Positions 49,539 to 57,959 of a DNA stretch of 64,000 bases are shown one piece after another. Position 1 is the stretch's first letter. Each line of letters starts with the position of its first letter. A model generated the notes under the pieces. That model did not search any database. It was given only the letters and a program-made list of their open reading frames with translations, and had not been told where the DNA came from. Origin of the DNA: Streptomyces sp. HUAS 15-9. GTDB taxonomy: Bacteria > Actinomycetota > Actinomycetes > Streptomycetales > Streptomycetaceae. The DNA is taken from NCBI RefSeq assembly GCF_025642155.1, contig NZ_CP106798.1, positions 4,216,001 through 4,280,000 of the forward strand. The letters are read 5' to 3'. The translations under genes were made by a program, and so were the position numbers.

Positions 49539-51617
49539 ATGACGGACACCCTGGTACCCGCCAACGCCGACGCCATAGAGGCCGCGGCCACCGAGCCGGA
49601 AACTCCGCCCCCGCCCATCCCCGTCGACAACCCCAAGCTCCCCGACCCGGGCGTCACCACCGAGAAGCGCCGCCCGATCATCGCCCCGTGGCTCCGCTCC
49701 CGCCGCGACCTGCTCGCCACCGTCGAACGCGCCGCAGGCCACGCCTGGTACGCCACCGCCTACCACGGACTGCGCGCCCCCTGGTACGCCCTGCAGCTCG
49801 GCATGATGGCGCCGCGCGGCACCGCCCGCCTGGTCACCTCGACGAATCGGTGGGTATGGGACCGCGAAGCCGCCCCGCTCCGGGACTTCGCCGTGCGCGC
49901 CGAGGACGTCGAGGAATACATGCGCCTCGCCCGGCTGCGCGCCGGCCGCGTCCGACTGCGCGGCCTGGTCACCGTGGTGGCCTGCGTGTTCGGCCTCGGC
50001 TTCGCCCTGTGGCTGTACGTCCTGGCACCCGCCTACCTGTACGTGTTCGCGGCCGGCGGGGTCCTCACCCTCGGATACTTCGGCCAGCAGCCCGACGCCC
50101 CGGTCATCGGCCCGGCCGTCATGCGCACCGAGCTGCAGAAACTCACCGGCACGATCGTGCTCCGCGCCCTCGACTCCATCGGCAACCCGAAGATCACGGC
50201 CGCCATCAAGAAAGGCGGCGACATGAACGGCATGCGCTTCACCTCGGAGATCACCCGCGACGGCCCCGGCTACCGGGCCGACCTCGACCTCCCGTATGGC
50301 GTCGTCCCCGAGGACGTCATGGAGGAGCGCCAGGCCCTCGCCTCCGGCCTGCGCCGCAAGCTCGGCTGCGTATGGCCGTCCGGCGACCCCGACGAACACG
50401 AGGGCCGGCTGATCCTGTGGGTGGGCGACAAGCCCATGAACGAGACCACGAAGCCCCCGTGGCCGCTGCTGAAGGACGGGGAGGTGGACCTGTTCAAGCC
50501 GGTCGTCTTCGGCAACGACCAGCGCATGCGGGACATCGTCGTCTGCCTGATGTTCGTCTCGGTCGTCATCGGCTCCGTCCCGCGTATGGGCAAGACGTTC
50601 CTGCTCCGCCTGCTGCTGCTCATCGCCGCCCTCGACCCGCGCGCCTGGATCCTCGGGTTCGACTTCAAGGGCACCGGCGACCTCGGCCCCCTCGAACCGG
50701 TCTGCCACCGCTACCGCTCCGGCGAGGAAGACGAGGACCTGGAGTACGTCCTGCACGCCATGCGAGAGCTGAAAGAGGAACTGCGCCGCCGCGCGAAGGT
50801 GATCCGTCACCTGCCCAAGTCCCGCTGCCCAGAATCCAAGGTCACGCCCGCGCTGGCCAACGACAAGAGCCTCGGCCTGCACCCGATCGTCGTCGGCTTC
50901 GACGAATGCCAAGTCCCGTTCGAGCATGAGAAGTACGGCGCCGAGCTCGAGAGCATCTGCACGGACATCGCCAAGCGCGGCCCCGCGCTGGGCATCATCG
51001 GGATCTTCGCCACACAGCGTCCGGACGCCAAGAGCCTGCCGCCCGGCATCTCAGCGAACGCCATCCTCAGGTTCTGCCTGAAGGTGATGAACCACCAGGC
51101 CAATGACATGGTGCTCGGCACCGGCGCGTACAAGGCCGGCATCCGCGCCACCATGTTCAGCCGCTCCGACCGCGGCATTTGCTGGATGTCCGGAGAGGGC
51201 GACGACCCGGTCATCGCCGCGTCCGCGTTCGTCGACGGCCCGGCCGCCGAGGGCGTCGTAGCCCGCGCCCGCCAGCTGCGCGAGGCCTACGGCAACGTGA
51301 CCGGGCACGCGATCGGGCAGGGCCCGTCCGAGAGCCGCGGCATGGATGTTCTCGGCGACGTGCTGAAGGTGTTCCGCGGCGACGAGGAGCAGCTGTGGTG
51401 CGAGCGGATCGCCGCCCGCCTGGCGGAGTCCTGGCCGGACGTGTACGGCGAGTGGACGACCGCGAAGGTGGCCCCCGGGCTGAAGCCGTGGGGCGTGGCC
51501 ACCGCGGACGTGTGGGCCGCCAGTGAGGACGGCAAGGGCACCACGAAGCGCGGCATCAAACGCGCCGACGTCGCCGCCGCCGTCACCCGGCGTGACGCGG
51601 ATCGGCTTGCAGCCTGA
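49539..51617 (+). CDS. FtsK/SpoIIIE-type conjugal DNA translocase (TraB-like)
   Basis: 692 residues. A Pro-rich start; two membrane helices (about 141-183); a beta-rich linker; P-loop ATPase with Walker A GSVPRMGKT (345-353) and Walker B PIVVGFDE (Asp455-Glu456); DFKGTGDLGP; GIFATQRPDAKSLPPGI; and a C-terminal region ending TTKRGIKRADVAAAVTRRDA that resembles a winged helix. In Streptomyces a single TraB hexamer moves double-stranded DNA between mycelia after binding clt repeats. The CTAG palindromes begin 13 bases after the stop. Confidence 0.92.
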   Translation: MTDTLVPANADAIEAAATEPETPPPPIPVDNPKLPDPGVTTEKRRPIIAPWLRSRRDLLATVERAAGHAWYATAYHGLRAPWYALQLGMMAPRGTARLVTSTNRWVWDREAAPLRDFAVRAEDVEEYMRLARLRAGRVRLRGLVTVVACVFGLGFALWLYVLAPAYLYVFAAGGVLTLGYFGQQPDAPVIGPAVMRTELQKLTGTIVLRALDSIGNPKITAAIKKGGDMNGMRFTSEITRDGPGYRADLDLPYGVVPEDVMEERQALASGLRRKLGCVWPSGDPDEHEGRLILWVGDKPMNETTKPPWPLLKDGEVDLFKPVVFGNDQRMRDIVVCLMFVSVVIGSVPRMGKTFLLRLLLLIAALDPRAWILGFDFKGTGDLGPLEPVCHRYRSGEEDEDLEYVLHAMRELKEELRRRAKVIRHLPKSRCPESKVTPALANDKSLGLHPIVVGFDECQVPFEHEKYGAELESICTDIAKRGPALGIIGIFATQRPDAKSLPPGISANAILRFCLKVMNHQANDMVLGTGAYKAGIRATMFSRSDRGICWMSGEGDDPVIAASAFVDGPAAEGVVARARQLREAYGNVTGHAIGQGPSESRGMDVLGDVLKVFRGDEEQLWCERIAARLAESWPDVYGEWTTAKVAPGLKPWGVATADVWAASEDGKGTTKRGIKRADVAAAVTRRDADRLAA

Positions 51618-51629
51618 CGCTCGTACGGC

Positions 51630-51720
51630 TGCTAGGCCTAGCACCACGCCCTGCTAGGCCTAGCACCTCTGCTAGCACCGAAACACGGCCCTGACCTGTT
51701 ACCTAGCGGCTAGCAGCAGG
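51630..51720. repeat. CTAG palindrome cluster, candidate clt (transfer locus)
   Basis: TGCTAGGCCTAGCA occurs at 51630-51643 and 51652-51665, 22 bp apart; TGCTAGCA at 51670-51677; CTAGCGGCTAGCAG at 51703-51716. That is seven CTAG tetramers in about 80 bases, in a genome type where CTAG is rare. It directly follows the translocase gene, where clt is known to lie in Streptomyces plasmids. Confidence 0.65.
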
Positions 51721-51768
51721 GGCCCCGGGAAACGGGAAACACCCTGGATTCGAGGGGGAGAGACACCT

Positions 51769-51993
51769 ATGTGGGTTGCGATGGCTGGCCTGCTGCTCTG
51801 GCTCGGCGGTTACGCAGTGTTGTGCGCGGTGAAGCCGTTCGCGCCGTGCCGGAAGTGCTCGGGCACCGGGGAGGTGGAGCGGTTCCGGAAGGTGCGGACG
51901 TGCCCGCGGTGCCGTGGCCGCAGGCTCCGGCTGCGTGTCGGTCGGCGCGCGCACAACGCGTGGCGCAGAACCCACCAGGCCGGCGCCCGCTGA
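51769..51993 (+). CDS. Small membrane-anchored zinc-ribbon protein (74 aa)
   Basis: One N-terminal helix (MWVAMAGLLLWLGGYAVLCA) is followed by two Cys-x2-Cys knuckles, CRKCSGTGEV and CPRCRGRRLRL, in a DnaJ-type CxxCxGxG style, and a basic tail. Ribosome site GAGGGGGAG. Unknown function; zinc or nucleic-acid contact at the membrane is possible. Confidence 0.75.
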   Translation: MWVAMAGLLLWLGGYAVLCAVKPFAPCRKCSGTGEVERFRKVRTCPRCRGRRLRLRVGRRAHNAWRRTHQAGAR

Positions 51994-52056
51994 CGCATCA
52001 GCCGCGCTGCTGAAGGGCAGCGTCCAACGGCATCATCGACACGAAGGAGACACCAC

Positions 52057-52434
52057 ATGCCCCAGAAGCCTGCCGTTCCCTACGGTCACGTCACTGTGCC
52101 CGCCGACGTCTTGGCGACAGCCCTGTACGGCCTCGGACAGTACGAGGCCGCCGCGATCGAGCACAGGGGTGACGGGCTGCGCCCCAGCACCAAGGTGTGC
52201 GACGCGGTTGCGTGGCTGTGGGAGAACGGGCACCAGCGCGAGGTCACGAACGTGATCGGTACGGTCTGCGCCATTCTCCGCGGCCGCCCGGTGCCGGGTG
52301 GCGTCGGCCGGATCACGCACACGGCCGTGATTGACGCGTTCGGTGTGGAGCTCGCCGAGCTCGGTATGACGCCGGAGGGTGGGTGGGCGCCGGTCGCTGA
52401 GCATCTCGCCCGTGAGGTCCCGCGCGGCTTCTGA
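52057..52434 (+). CDS. AICE hypothetical protein
   Basis: 125 residues: MPQKPAVPYGHVTVPADVLA, TALYGLGQYEAAAIEHRGDG, AVAWLWENGHQREVTNVIGT and VIDAFGVELAELGMTPEGGW. Mixed helical, no signal peptide. Ribosome site GAAGGAG 9 bases before ATG 52057. No family recognised. Followed by a terminator at 52474. Confidence 0.65.
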   Translation: MPQKPAVPYGHVTVPADVLATALYGLGQYEAAAIEHRGDGLRPSTKVCDAVAWLWENGHQREVTNVIGTVCAILRGRPVPGGVGRITHTAVIDAFGVELAELGMTPEGGWAPVAEHLAREVPRGF

Positions 52435-52473
52435 CCGCCGTTGTCAGACCCTGCGAGTAGCGTGACGAGAAAG

Positions 52474-52510
52474 AGCCCCCAGAGGCGGTGTGACGGCCGC
52501 GCTGGGGGCT
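52474..52510 (+). terminator. Hairpin after 52434
   Basis: AGCCCCCAG and CTGGGGGCT with T-rich follow-on (TTTCG); ends the rightward unit containing 51769 and 52057. Confidence 0.7.
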
Positions 52511-52667
52511 TTCGTACGTCCAGGGCCTCGGCCCCGTCGAGGAGCGGGTAGCCTTACGGGCTGACGCACCGTGGCCCCCTGTACACGGCGCCTCGAAACA
52601 CGGCACGGACAGGGACCGGCTTCCGCCTGGTGGCTGGTCACCTCTGCCCTTGAAGGGGAACCGTCCA

Positions 52668-52970
52668 ATGCCGCGTCACGAATCATCCGAGGCAGCATCC
52701 TTCCGCGCAGCCGACGAGGCCGCCGAACTCGAAGTCGTCCGGGTCCTGCGCCTGTACGCCGACGACCAGCGCTCGAACCTCGAATGCGCCACCATCCTGT
52801 GTGCCACGCACAACCAGCTCGTCACGGCCCACGGTGCGCAGGGCGCCAAGACCCTGCTGATCCAACTGGCAACGGCGGCCGGGACCCTGGCTCAGCTCTA
52901 CGCGGCCGCGGCGGGCGTCAGCCCAGAGGCGCTGCTGGACACGCTGACCCTCAGCATGCGTCCCGAGTAG
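52668..52970 (+). CDS. AICE small helical protein (100 aa)
   Basis: MPRHESSEAASFRAADEAAE, then LELYADDQ-type helices (VVRVLRLYADDQRSNLECAT), QLVTAHGAQGAKTLLIQLAT and AAGVSPEALLDTLTLSMRPE. All helical. ATG 52668 is preferred, with AAGGGGAA 11 bases upstream. Unknown role. Confidence 0.65.
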   Translation: MPRHESSEAASFRAADEAAELEVVRVLRLYADDQRSNLECATILCATHNQLVTAHGAQGAKTLLIQLATAAGTLAQLYAAAAGVSPEALLDTLTLSMRPE

Positions 52971-53048
52971 CGATCCACGACCGGCCCCTGCCTCGGTCCT
53001 CGAGGACGGGGGCCTTTCGTGTTTCTGGAGGGTCGGTAACCTCGCGGC

Positions 53049-53375
53049 ATGTCTGACTACCTGAACGTCTCCACTGCCACCGAGACCCGCGACCAGGCCG
53101 TCGACCTCGCCCGCACCGCCGTCGCCGAACGGCTCGCTGCCGGAGCACAGATCATCGGCCCCGTCACCTCCGCGTTCTGGCACGACGGCGCATTCGGCAC
53201 CGGCGAGGAATGGCAACTCCTGCTGAAGACCACCCGCGCCCGCTACCCCGAACTGGAAGCCCACATCCTCAAGCACCACCCGTGGCAGAACCCGGAGATT
53301 GCTGCCGTGGCGATCGAGACCGGGTCGAAGGGCTGCCTCGACTGGATCGCCGCGAACACCACCCTCGCCGACTAG
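53049..53375 (+). CDS. CutA-like protein
   Basis: 108 residues matching the CutA1 ferredoxin-like trimer: STATETRDQAVDLARTAVAE, RLAAGAQIIGPVTSAFWHDG, EEWQLLLKTTRARYPELEAH, ILKHHPWQNPEIAAVAIETG. The usual PxxYxW-type motif is altered to HPWQNPE, and the Cys of CutA copper sites is not in its place. CutA proteins are small trimeric signalling or metal-tolerance proteins. Its presence on a conjugative element is unusual. Convergent with the regulator, stops one base apart. Confidence 0.85.
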   Translation: MSDYLNVSTATETRDQAVDLARTAVAERLAAGAQIIGPVTSAFWHDGAFGTGEEWQLLLKTTRARYPELEAHILKHHPWQNPEIAAVAIETGSKGCLDWIAANTTLAD

Positions 53376-53376
53376 T

Positions 53377-54666
53377 TCAGGCGCGGGCCTGCTCCAGGAC
53401 GTCGGCGACCGCGGGCAGCGCCTGGTGCGCGCCGAGCCTCTGAAGAACCGGGGCCAGCCGCTCCCGTGGCCGTACCGACGCCACCCCCGACGACAGGTCG
53501 AGTGCGCGGCCCGTGACCGTGGCCGCCTGCTCGACCTCCCCCGCGGTCAGGTAGGAGTCGGCCAGCCACGACATGTACAGCGCCTTGTCCCGCGCATGCG
53601 AGTCGGCATACCGGGCGAGCGCCGATTCGAGGACCGGCACAGCCCTCAGCGGACGGCGCAACTCGGTCCAGCACCGGCCGGACATGATCTGCAACTCGGT
53701 CTCGTCGACCCACGCCGCCCAGTCCGGTTGCGGCGTGCCGTCGACCTCGGCGAGCGCCTGGTGCGCGGCCTCCAGGGCGCGCTCGGTCTCGTCAGCCTGC
53801 CCGGCGACGGCATGCGCCCACGCGAGCCGCTCGTACAGCAGCGCCCGCACCCCGGGTGCAGCATCCGGGCCGGCCGTGGCGCACGACCGGGCGGCCGTCT
53901 GCACGGCGTCCTGCCGTTCCTCCCGGTCGCCCCGCAGGCCCTGATAGGCCAGGAAGGCGAGCGCGTTCCCGGCGAGCGCTGTATCCCCCGCATCCGCTGC
54001 GGCTGTGCGGCTCGCCTCGTACAGGCCGCGCGCCTCGGCGTGTCGGCCGCCGTCGAACGCCGCCCACCCGGCTTGCTGCGCCTGCTCGGCGAGCACCGAC
54101 AGCAGGCCGCGGCCCGTGTCCTGCGTGTACGAGTGGTGGCGCAGCAACGCCCGGGTGGCCTGGTACTCGCCGAGGTAGGTGCGGTAGGTGTCGCCGCCGC
54201 CGAGGACGTCGTCGAGGCGCCGCAGCCGGGCCGTGCGCTGCCGTAACTTCTCGGGGAGGTCGCTGCCGACCTGCCCGCCGGTCGAGGGCCGGGAGAGTTC
54301 GGGGAGACCGACGGCGAGGCTCGCGGCCGCAGAGGTCTTGAGGAACTCCCGGCGAGGAGCAGCGCCGTCTGACGGTGTCTCCCACGGCCGCGGGGCGAGA
54401 CCCACCATGCGGCCGGGGATACGGAACGCGTCGACGATACGGACGATCTTCTCGAACGTCGTCACCTTGCCGTTGCCCTTGGCCAGCGTCCCCACCCGCT
54501 CCGGCTTGATGCCGCACTCGGCAGCGATCAGCGAGTAGCTGATGCCCGCCTCGGCACGGGCGACGTGGAAGACGGTGCCGAAGTCGTGGGTGGCGAGCGC
54601 GGCCCGTACGTCGGGGCGCTCAAGCAGCTCTCGGGGAAGCACGGTTGGCGGCATGTGACCGGTCAT
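53377..54666 (-). CDS. XRE-family regulator with TPR-like C-terminus
   Basis: 429 residues. An N-terminal helix-turn-helix (GTVFHVARAEAGISYSLIAA, CGIKPERVGTLAKGNGKVTT) and a long helical-repeat half (LLSVLAEQAQQAGWAAFDGG, HAEARGLYEASRTAAADAGD, LYERLAWAHAVAGQADETER) characteristic of Streptomyces XRE-TPR regulators, some of which sense signals. Start ATG 54666 (or 54654). A 17-bp palindrome 44 bases upstream suggests autoregulation. Confidence 0.88.
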   Translation of the reverse strand: MTGHMPPTVLPRELLERPDVRAALATHDFGTVFHVARAEAGISYSLIAAECGIKPERVGTLAKGNGKVTTFEKIVRIVDAFRIPGRMVGLAPRPWETPSDGAAPRREFLKTSAAASLAVGLPELSRPSTGGQVGSDLPEKLRQRTARLRRLDDVLGGGDTYRTYLGEYQATRALLRHHSYTQDTGRGLLSVLAEQAQQAGWAAFDGGRHAEARGLYEASRTAAADAGDTALAGNALAFLAYQGLRGDREERQDAVQTAARSCATAGPDAAPGVRALLYERLAWAHAVAGQADETERALEAAHQALAEVDGTPQPDWAAWVDETELQIMSGRCWTELRRPLRAVPVLESALARYADSHARDKALYMSWLADSYLTAGEVEQAATVTGRALDLSSGVASVRPRERLAPVLQRLGAHQALPAVADVLEQARA

Positions 54667-54710
54667 GAGGTGCCCCGTCGCGCTTGGTGATGGCGTGGTC
54701 TGACGCGAGA

Positions 54711-54727
54711 GTACCCATCGTGGGTAC
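54711..54727 (-). promoter_or_regulatory. GTACCCA-TCG-TGGGTAC operator
   Basis: A perfect 7-bp inverted repeat with 3-base spacer, 44 bases before the XRE-TPR start and about 110 bases before the rightward gene at 54839. It could control both. Confidence 0.65.
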
Positions 54728-54838
54728 CCCTCGGCGGGAAGTCAGGAGCCGTCTACGCCCGCAAGGTTGAGGCGTTCTGACCCCGGCGGCCGCTGTGAGC
54801 GGCCCCGGGCGTGGCCAACGCTTTCAGGGAGCGTCGAC

Positions 54839-55042
54839 ATGGCGGAGACTACGCGGCCAGCGCCCGCCGCGAACAGCCCCACCGGCTACGGCTGGTGTGC
54901 GTGGCACCAGGGGCACGCGCGGGGTGTGCGGCTCATCAATGTGACCGACCAGGGCAGCGGCGCGGCAACGGCAGGGAAGCGTTTCGCGTGCCGATCCTGC
55001 CGCGAGGCCTATGACCTGGTGCCGCTCGCCGACCGGCCGTGA
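54839..55042 (+). CDS. AICE small Cys-containing protein (67 aa)
   Basis: MAETTRPAPAANSPTGYGWC, AWHQGHARGVRLINVTDQGS and KRFACRSCREAYDLVPL. The WCAWH and CRSC pairs look like a small zinc knuckle. Ribosome site AGGGAG. The stop overlaps the next GTG. Unknown function. Confidence 0.7.
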   Translation: MAETTRPAPAANSPTGYGWCAWHQGHARGVRLINVTDQGSGAATAGKRFACRSCREAYDLVPLADRP

Positions 55043-55257
55043 CCGCGCTGCCGTCCGCCCTCGACCTGACCCGCGCCCAGTACTCGGGATGGGCCTGCGT
55101 GCGGTGTCACGCGTCGCTGCAGAACGGCGCCGTACCGGCGGGCCGGGCCCGCGGCAGCATCGGCGCCCACGCCCTCGACGTCGACGTCTACCAGTGCAAG
55201 CCCGGCCATGGCTGCAACCAGCCCCGCGGCACCAGGAAAGCAGGAGGAACCACGTGA
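55039..55257 (+). CDS. AICE small Cys-containing protein (72 aa)
   Basis: From GTG 55039: MTALPSALDLTRAQYSGWAC, VRCHASLQNGAVPAGRARGS, HALDVDVYQCKPGHGC. The spacing Cys-x2-Cys … Cys-x5-Cys suggests zinc. Coupled on both sides by GTGA overlaps. Unknown function. Confidence 0.7.
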   Translation: MTALPSALDLTRAQYSGWACVRCHASLQNGAVPAGRARGSIGAHALDVDVYQCKPGHGCNQPRGTRKAGGTT

Positions 55258-55466
55258 CCCCGTCCGACAAGCCCCGCACCGGCACCGGCCAGGCGCGCAA
55301 CGAGCAGGCCTCCCTCGCGGCCGGGCGGGCGGCCGGCTACTGCTGGGAGCGGAACCCTGATGGGCCAGGCCGCTGCACCCGGGCGCCGCACGCGGACGGC
55401 GAGCACGTCGACTACTACAACGGCCGCCAGCAGATCACGGACGTCCACGGCTACACGTGGTCGTAG
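55254..55466 (+). CDS. AICE hypothetical protein (70 aa)
   Basis: From GTG 55254 after CAGGAGGAA: MTPSDKPRTGTGQARNEQAS, AAGYCWERNPDGPGRCTRAP, HADGEHVDYYNGRQQITDVH. Cys and His placed as in 46045 (C..C..H followed by aromatic residues). Ends in YTWS. Followed by hairpin GCCGGGGCC/GGCCCCGGC at about 55496-55520. Confidence 0.65.
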   Translation: MTPSDKPRTGTGQARNEQASLAAGRAAGYCWERNPDGPGRCTRAPHADGEHVDYYNGRQQITDVHGYTWS

Positions 55467-55611
55467 AGACTCCCGTACCCGGCGCGACGGTGTGCCGGGG
55501 CCGGGTTCAGGCCCCGGCCGGCACCCCCCGTTGCTGGCCGGGGCCGCTTCATGTCCCGCGGAAGGGTCCCCGCGAGTGCCAACCCGGGCTTCCCGCCGCG
55601 CTTACGGCGGC

Positions 55612-55809
55612 TCATCGGCCCCACCGCCCCACCGAAGCCGTCACTGGCTCCAGGAGCGCCGCTAGGACCCCGCCAGGCTGCCGGTCCCGGGCCGCCTGCC
55701 CGGCCACCTCAACCGCCGCGCACCGCAGGAATCCCCGCCAGACCGCCATGGCCGTACCGTCATCGCTCGGGCCACCGGAGCCGTACTCCTCGGCGTAGGG
55801 CGCGGTCAC
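55612..55809 (-). CDS. AICE small protein (65 aa)
   Basis: From GTG 55809: MTAPYAEEYGSGGPSDDGTA, MAVWRGFLRCAAVEVAGQAA and LAALLEPVTASVGRWGR. It overlaps the preceding gene's stop by GTGA, which sets the start. Unknown function. Confidence 0.6.
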   Translation of the reverse strand: MTAPYAEEYGSGGPSDDGTAMAVWRGFLRCAAVEVAGQAARDRQPGGVLAALLEPVTASVGRWGR

Positions 55810-56432
55810 CGCTCGGCCGCCTTCGCCAGCAGCTCGTCCTGAGCCGCCCGATCCGCCAACCCAGCCACCTGCCGCCACCGCGCAACCGGATGCCGCGGAT
55901 CCCGCGCAGCCACCGCCGACCGCGCGACCGCCGCGAGCAACGACGGCGCATCCGCCGGCCGCCAGGTCTCGCCACCGAGGTGGACGACACCGCCGGTCGT
56001 CCCGCCGTCCTCACCGCCCTCACCAGCCGACAGCCCCCGCGCCTTCAAACCGGCCGCCGTCTCACGCACCACAGCCCCGTATGCAGCCGTCGCAGCGAGC
56101 AGCCGAGCCGCCGCCCGCTCCGCCTCCACCAGCGCGCTCACAGCCTCGTCACGAGCCGCCTCCAGCCGCTGGGTGACCGCCTTGCGCTCCTTCTCCGGGA
56201 ACCCGGCCTCGGCCGCCTCACGCGCCCGCCCCGCAGCCTGCTCACGCGCGAACTGGCCCTGCAGGAACCGGTACCGGTCACGAGCCGCATACGCCGCCGC
56301 ACGGGCCGCCCGCAACTCCGTCACCGCCTGCTCGGAACCGGCGCCCTCATGATGCACCTCGGCTACGTCAAGCGCGGACTCCGCCTGCTCCACCGCTGCC
56401 CGGGCCTCGCTAATCTGTTGTTCGGTAACCAC
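55806..56432 (-). CDS. AICE coiled-coil protein
   Basis: 208 residues from GTG 56432, preceded by GAGGGAG. Nearly continuous Ala/Glu/Arg helix (ISEARAAVEQAESALDVAEV, YRFLQGQFAREQAAGRAREA, RLEAARDEAVSALVEAERAA) followed by a short C-terminal domain with GGETWRPADAPSLLAAVARS and ARDPRHPVARWRQVAGLADR. Likely a structural or scaffold protein; phage-like in flavour. First gene of a small leftward pair. Confidence 0.7.
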   Translation of the reverse strand: MVTEQQISEARAAVEQAESALDVAEVHHEGAGSEQAVTELRAARAAAYAARDRYRFLQGQFAREQAAGRAREAAEAGFPEKERKAVTQRLEAARDEAVSALVEAERAAARLLAATAAYGAVVRETAAGLKARGLSAGEGGEDGGTTGGVVHLGGETWRPADAPSLLAAVARSAVAARDPRHPVARWRQVAGLADRAAQDELLAKAAER

Positions 56433-56563
56433 AATCCGTCTCCCTCGACTGACGGCCCACATTCACACGCAGGCCCGGTCACATAGCTGCATTCAGTTTA
56501 CGCGCCACCACCTGCGAAAACACCGAACTGGGGTAAGCTGAACACGGTCGCGTTCATAGCGAG

Positions 56564-56599
56564 AAGGCCCGTCCTCAGTCTCCCGAGGACGGGCCTTCA
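56564..56599. terminator. Hairpin between leftward units
   Basis: AAGGCCCGTCCTC and GAGGACGGGCCTT enclose a short loop; separates 55806 unit from the 56629-58470 chain. Confidence 0.75.
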
Positions 56600-56628
56600 C
56601 CTTGTACGAACTCAACAATCAGATGGCC

Positions 56629-56775
56629 CTAGCCGTCACCGCGGCCGCCACCGTGCGCAAGATTCAACGCCCAACAGCCCACACCAGCCGCCACCAAACC
56701 CGCCGCAGGATGCACCAGCCACAACCCCGCAGCCACCAACACCGCCCTAGCCGCGTCCACCAACACGCTTTTCAC
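56629..56775 (-). CDS. AICE small membrane protein (48 aa)
   Basis: From GTG 56775, overlapping the previous stop as GTGA: MKSVLVDAARAVLVAAGLWL, VHPAAGLVAAGVGCWALNLA and a short Gly/Arg tail. One or two membrane helices. The overlap, not a ribosome site, fixes the start. Confidence 0.6.
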   Translation of the reverse strand: MKSVLVDAARAVLVAAGLWLVHPAAGLVAAGVGCWALNLAHGGGRGDG

Positions 56776-56942
56776 CACCGCTCCACCCAATCCCCCGTGG
56801 CCAGCGCCTCGGCAACCTCCGTGATCTCCTCCTCGTCCAGGACGTCGAGCAGCGCGAAAATCTCCGCACCCAACTCGCGGGCCTCCGGCGTGCCCTCCTC
56901 CAACCATCCCGCCGCCACCCCGAACGCCCTCACCGCAGACAC
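56772..56942 (-). CDS. AICE small acidic protein (56 aa)
   Basis: From GTG 56942: MSAVRAFGVAAGWLEEGTPE, ARELGAEIFALLDVLDEEEI, TEVAEALATGDWVERW. Acidic and helical. It overlaps the upstream gene by 13 bases and the downstream by 4, as in the rest of this chain. Confidence 0.65.
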   Translation of the reverse strand: MSAVRAFGVAAGWLEEGTPEARELGAEIFALLDVLDEEEITEVAEALATGDWVERW

Positions 56943-57151
56943 CCACCCTCAACACCGACGATCCGATACGTCAGCACCGAGTCCCCGCCGACCAGGCTCA
57001 GCCGGTACACATCCCCGTCCTGCCGCTCCCGCGCCCGCCACCCGCCGATATCCCACAACAGCTCCCCGAACTCCGCAGCCTCCGCAGCCGCACTCCGCTC
57101 ACCCGGCCGACCATGCTCCACCCAGTCCGCCGCCGTCCTGAAGATGTCCAT
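56930..57151 (-). CDS. AICE hypothetical protein (73 aa)
   Basis: MDIFRTAADWVEHGRPGERS, AAEFGELLWDIGGWRARERQ, DVYRLSLVGGDSVLTYRIVG. A helix-then-beta-hairpin layout. ATG 57151 lies in TGATG with the upstream stop. Unknown function. Confidence 0.7.
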   Translation of the reverse strand: MDIFRTAADWVEHGRPGERSAAAEAAEFGELLWDIGGWRARERQDGDVYRLSLVGGDSVLTYRIVGVEGGCLR

Positions 57152-57723
57152 CACGCCACGCTCCTCAAGTGCTGTGCAGCCGCACGCCGCGCCTGCTCCG
57201 CCTGCTCACCGCTGATCCCGGCCGCCTCCATCGCCGCGTTGATCGCCGCGACAACAACATCCGCCTGCTTCTCCGTCACCGCGACGAGCCGCTCGTCGAT
57301 GCCGAGCCGGGCAATCGCCGCCAGGACGTTCACCGCCCTGTCCATGGCGCGTTCGTAGATCAGGACCTCGGCGCGGAGTTGCTCGGTGCCGTTCGCCGCC
57401 CGATAGCGAATCGACTCCAACTCGTTGACGAGCTGCGCCGTCGCCCGCTGCCACGCCAACACCTCACCCGCAAGCCGCAACAACTGCGCCAGCGGATCCT
57501 CGACCGGCGCGACGCCGAGCTCGGCGAGCAGCGAACGAGCCTGCCCCTCGACCTGCCGACGCTCAGCAGCAGCACGAGCCTGAGGCGAAGCACCCCCATG
57601 CTTCCGACACACCGCCTGACCCCGCATCGGCCGGTTCCTGCACGGCTCACCGTTGCTGCGGCGGGCTGAGCAGCGCGGACCCGTGGATGGGTCTGACCGC
57701 AGGGGACCCATGGATTCGGTCAT
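57151..57723 (-). CDS. Terminase-small-subunit-like protein with HGG motif
   Basis: 190 residues. An N-terminal basic Cys-containing segment (CSARRSNGEPCRNRPMRGQA, VCRKHGGASPQARAAAERRQ) has the C-x-R-x-HGG-xx-Q pattern frequent in phage small-terminase-like and HGG-type proteins. A long helical body follows (LLRLAGEVLAWQRATAQLVN). On an AICE it is more likely a DNA-binding accessory than packaging protein. Start GTG/ATG at 57723 or 57711. Confidence 0.7.
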   Translation of the reverse strand: MTESMGPLRSDPSTGPRCSARRSNGEPCRNRPMRGQAVCRKHGGASPQARAAAERRQVEGQARSLLAELGVAPVEDPLAQLLRLAGEVLAWQRATAQLVNELESIRYRAANGTEQLRAEVLIYERAMDRAVNVLAAIARLGIDERLVAVTEKQADVVVAAINAAMEAAGISGEQAEQARRAAAQHLRSVA

Positions 57724-57959
57724 TGCGGTGTCCCTTCGTCGTCCTGGTCGTGCTGCTCGTCGTCCTGGCGGTCGTCCTCGTCGGCTCCGTGGCGCTGTTC
57801 AGCGAGCCGGCGCAGCTTGTTCGCGTGCCGTCGGGCCAGGCCAACCCGACGGGCGGCGGCGAGGCTTTCACGCCGCTCCCTCGCGGCCTGGACCTTGATG
57901 CGCGCTGCGGCGATACGGGCCTGCACCGCCTGCTCCACGGCGCTGGTCGACTCGGTCAC
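57720..57959 (-). CDS. AICE small charged helical protein (79 aa)
   Basis: From GTG 57959: MTESTSAVEQAVQARIAAAR, basic helix (AARERRESLAAARRVGLARR) and a very acidic tail (EDDRQDDEQHDQDDEG). Overlaps both neighbours by GTGA/ATGA. Unknown function. Confidence 0.65.
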   Translation of the reverse strand: MTESTSAVEQAVQARIAAARIKVQAARERRESLAAARRVGLARRHANKLRRLAEQRHGADEDDRQDDEQHDQDDEGTPQ

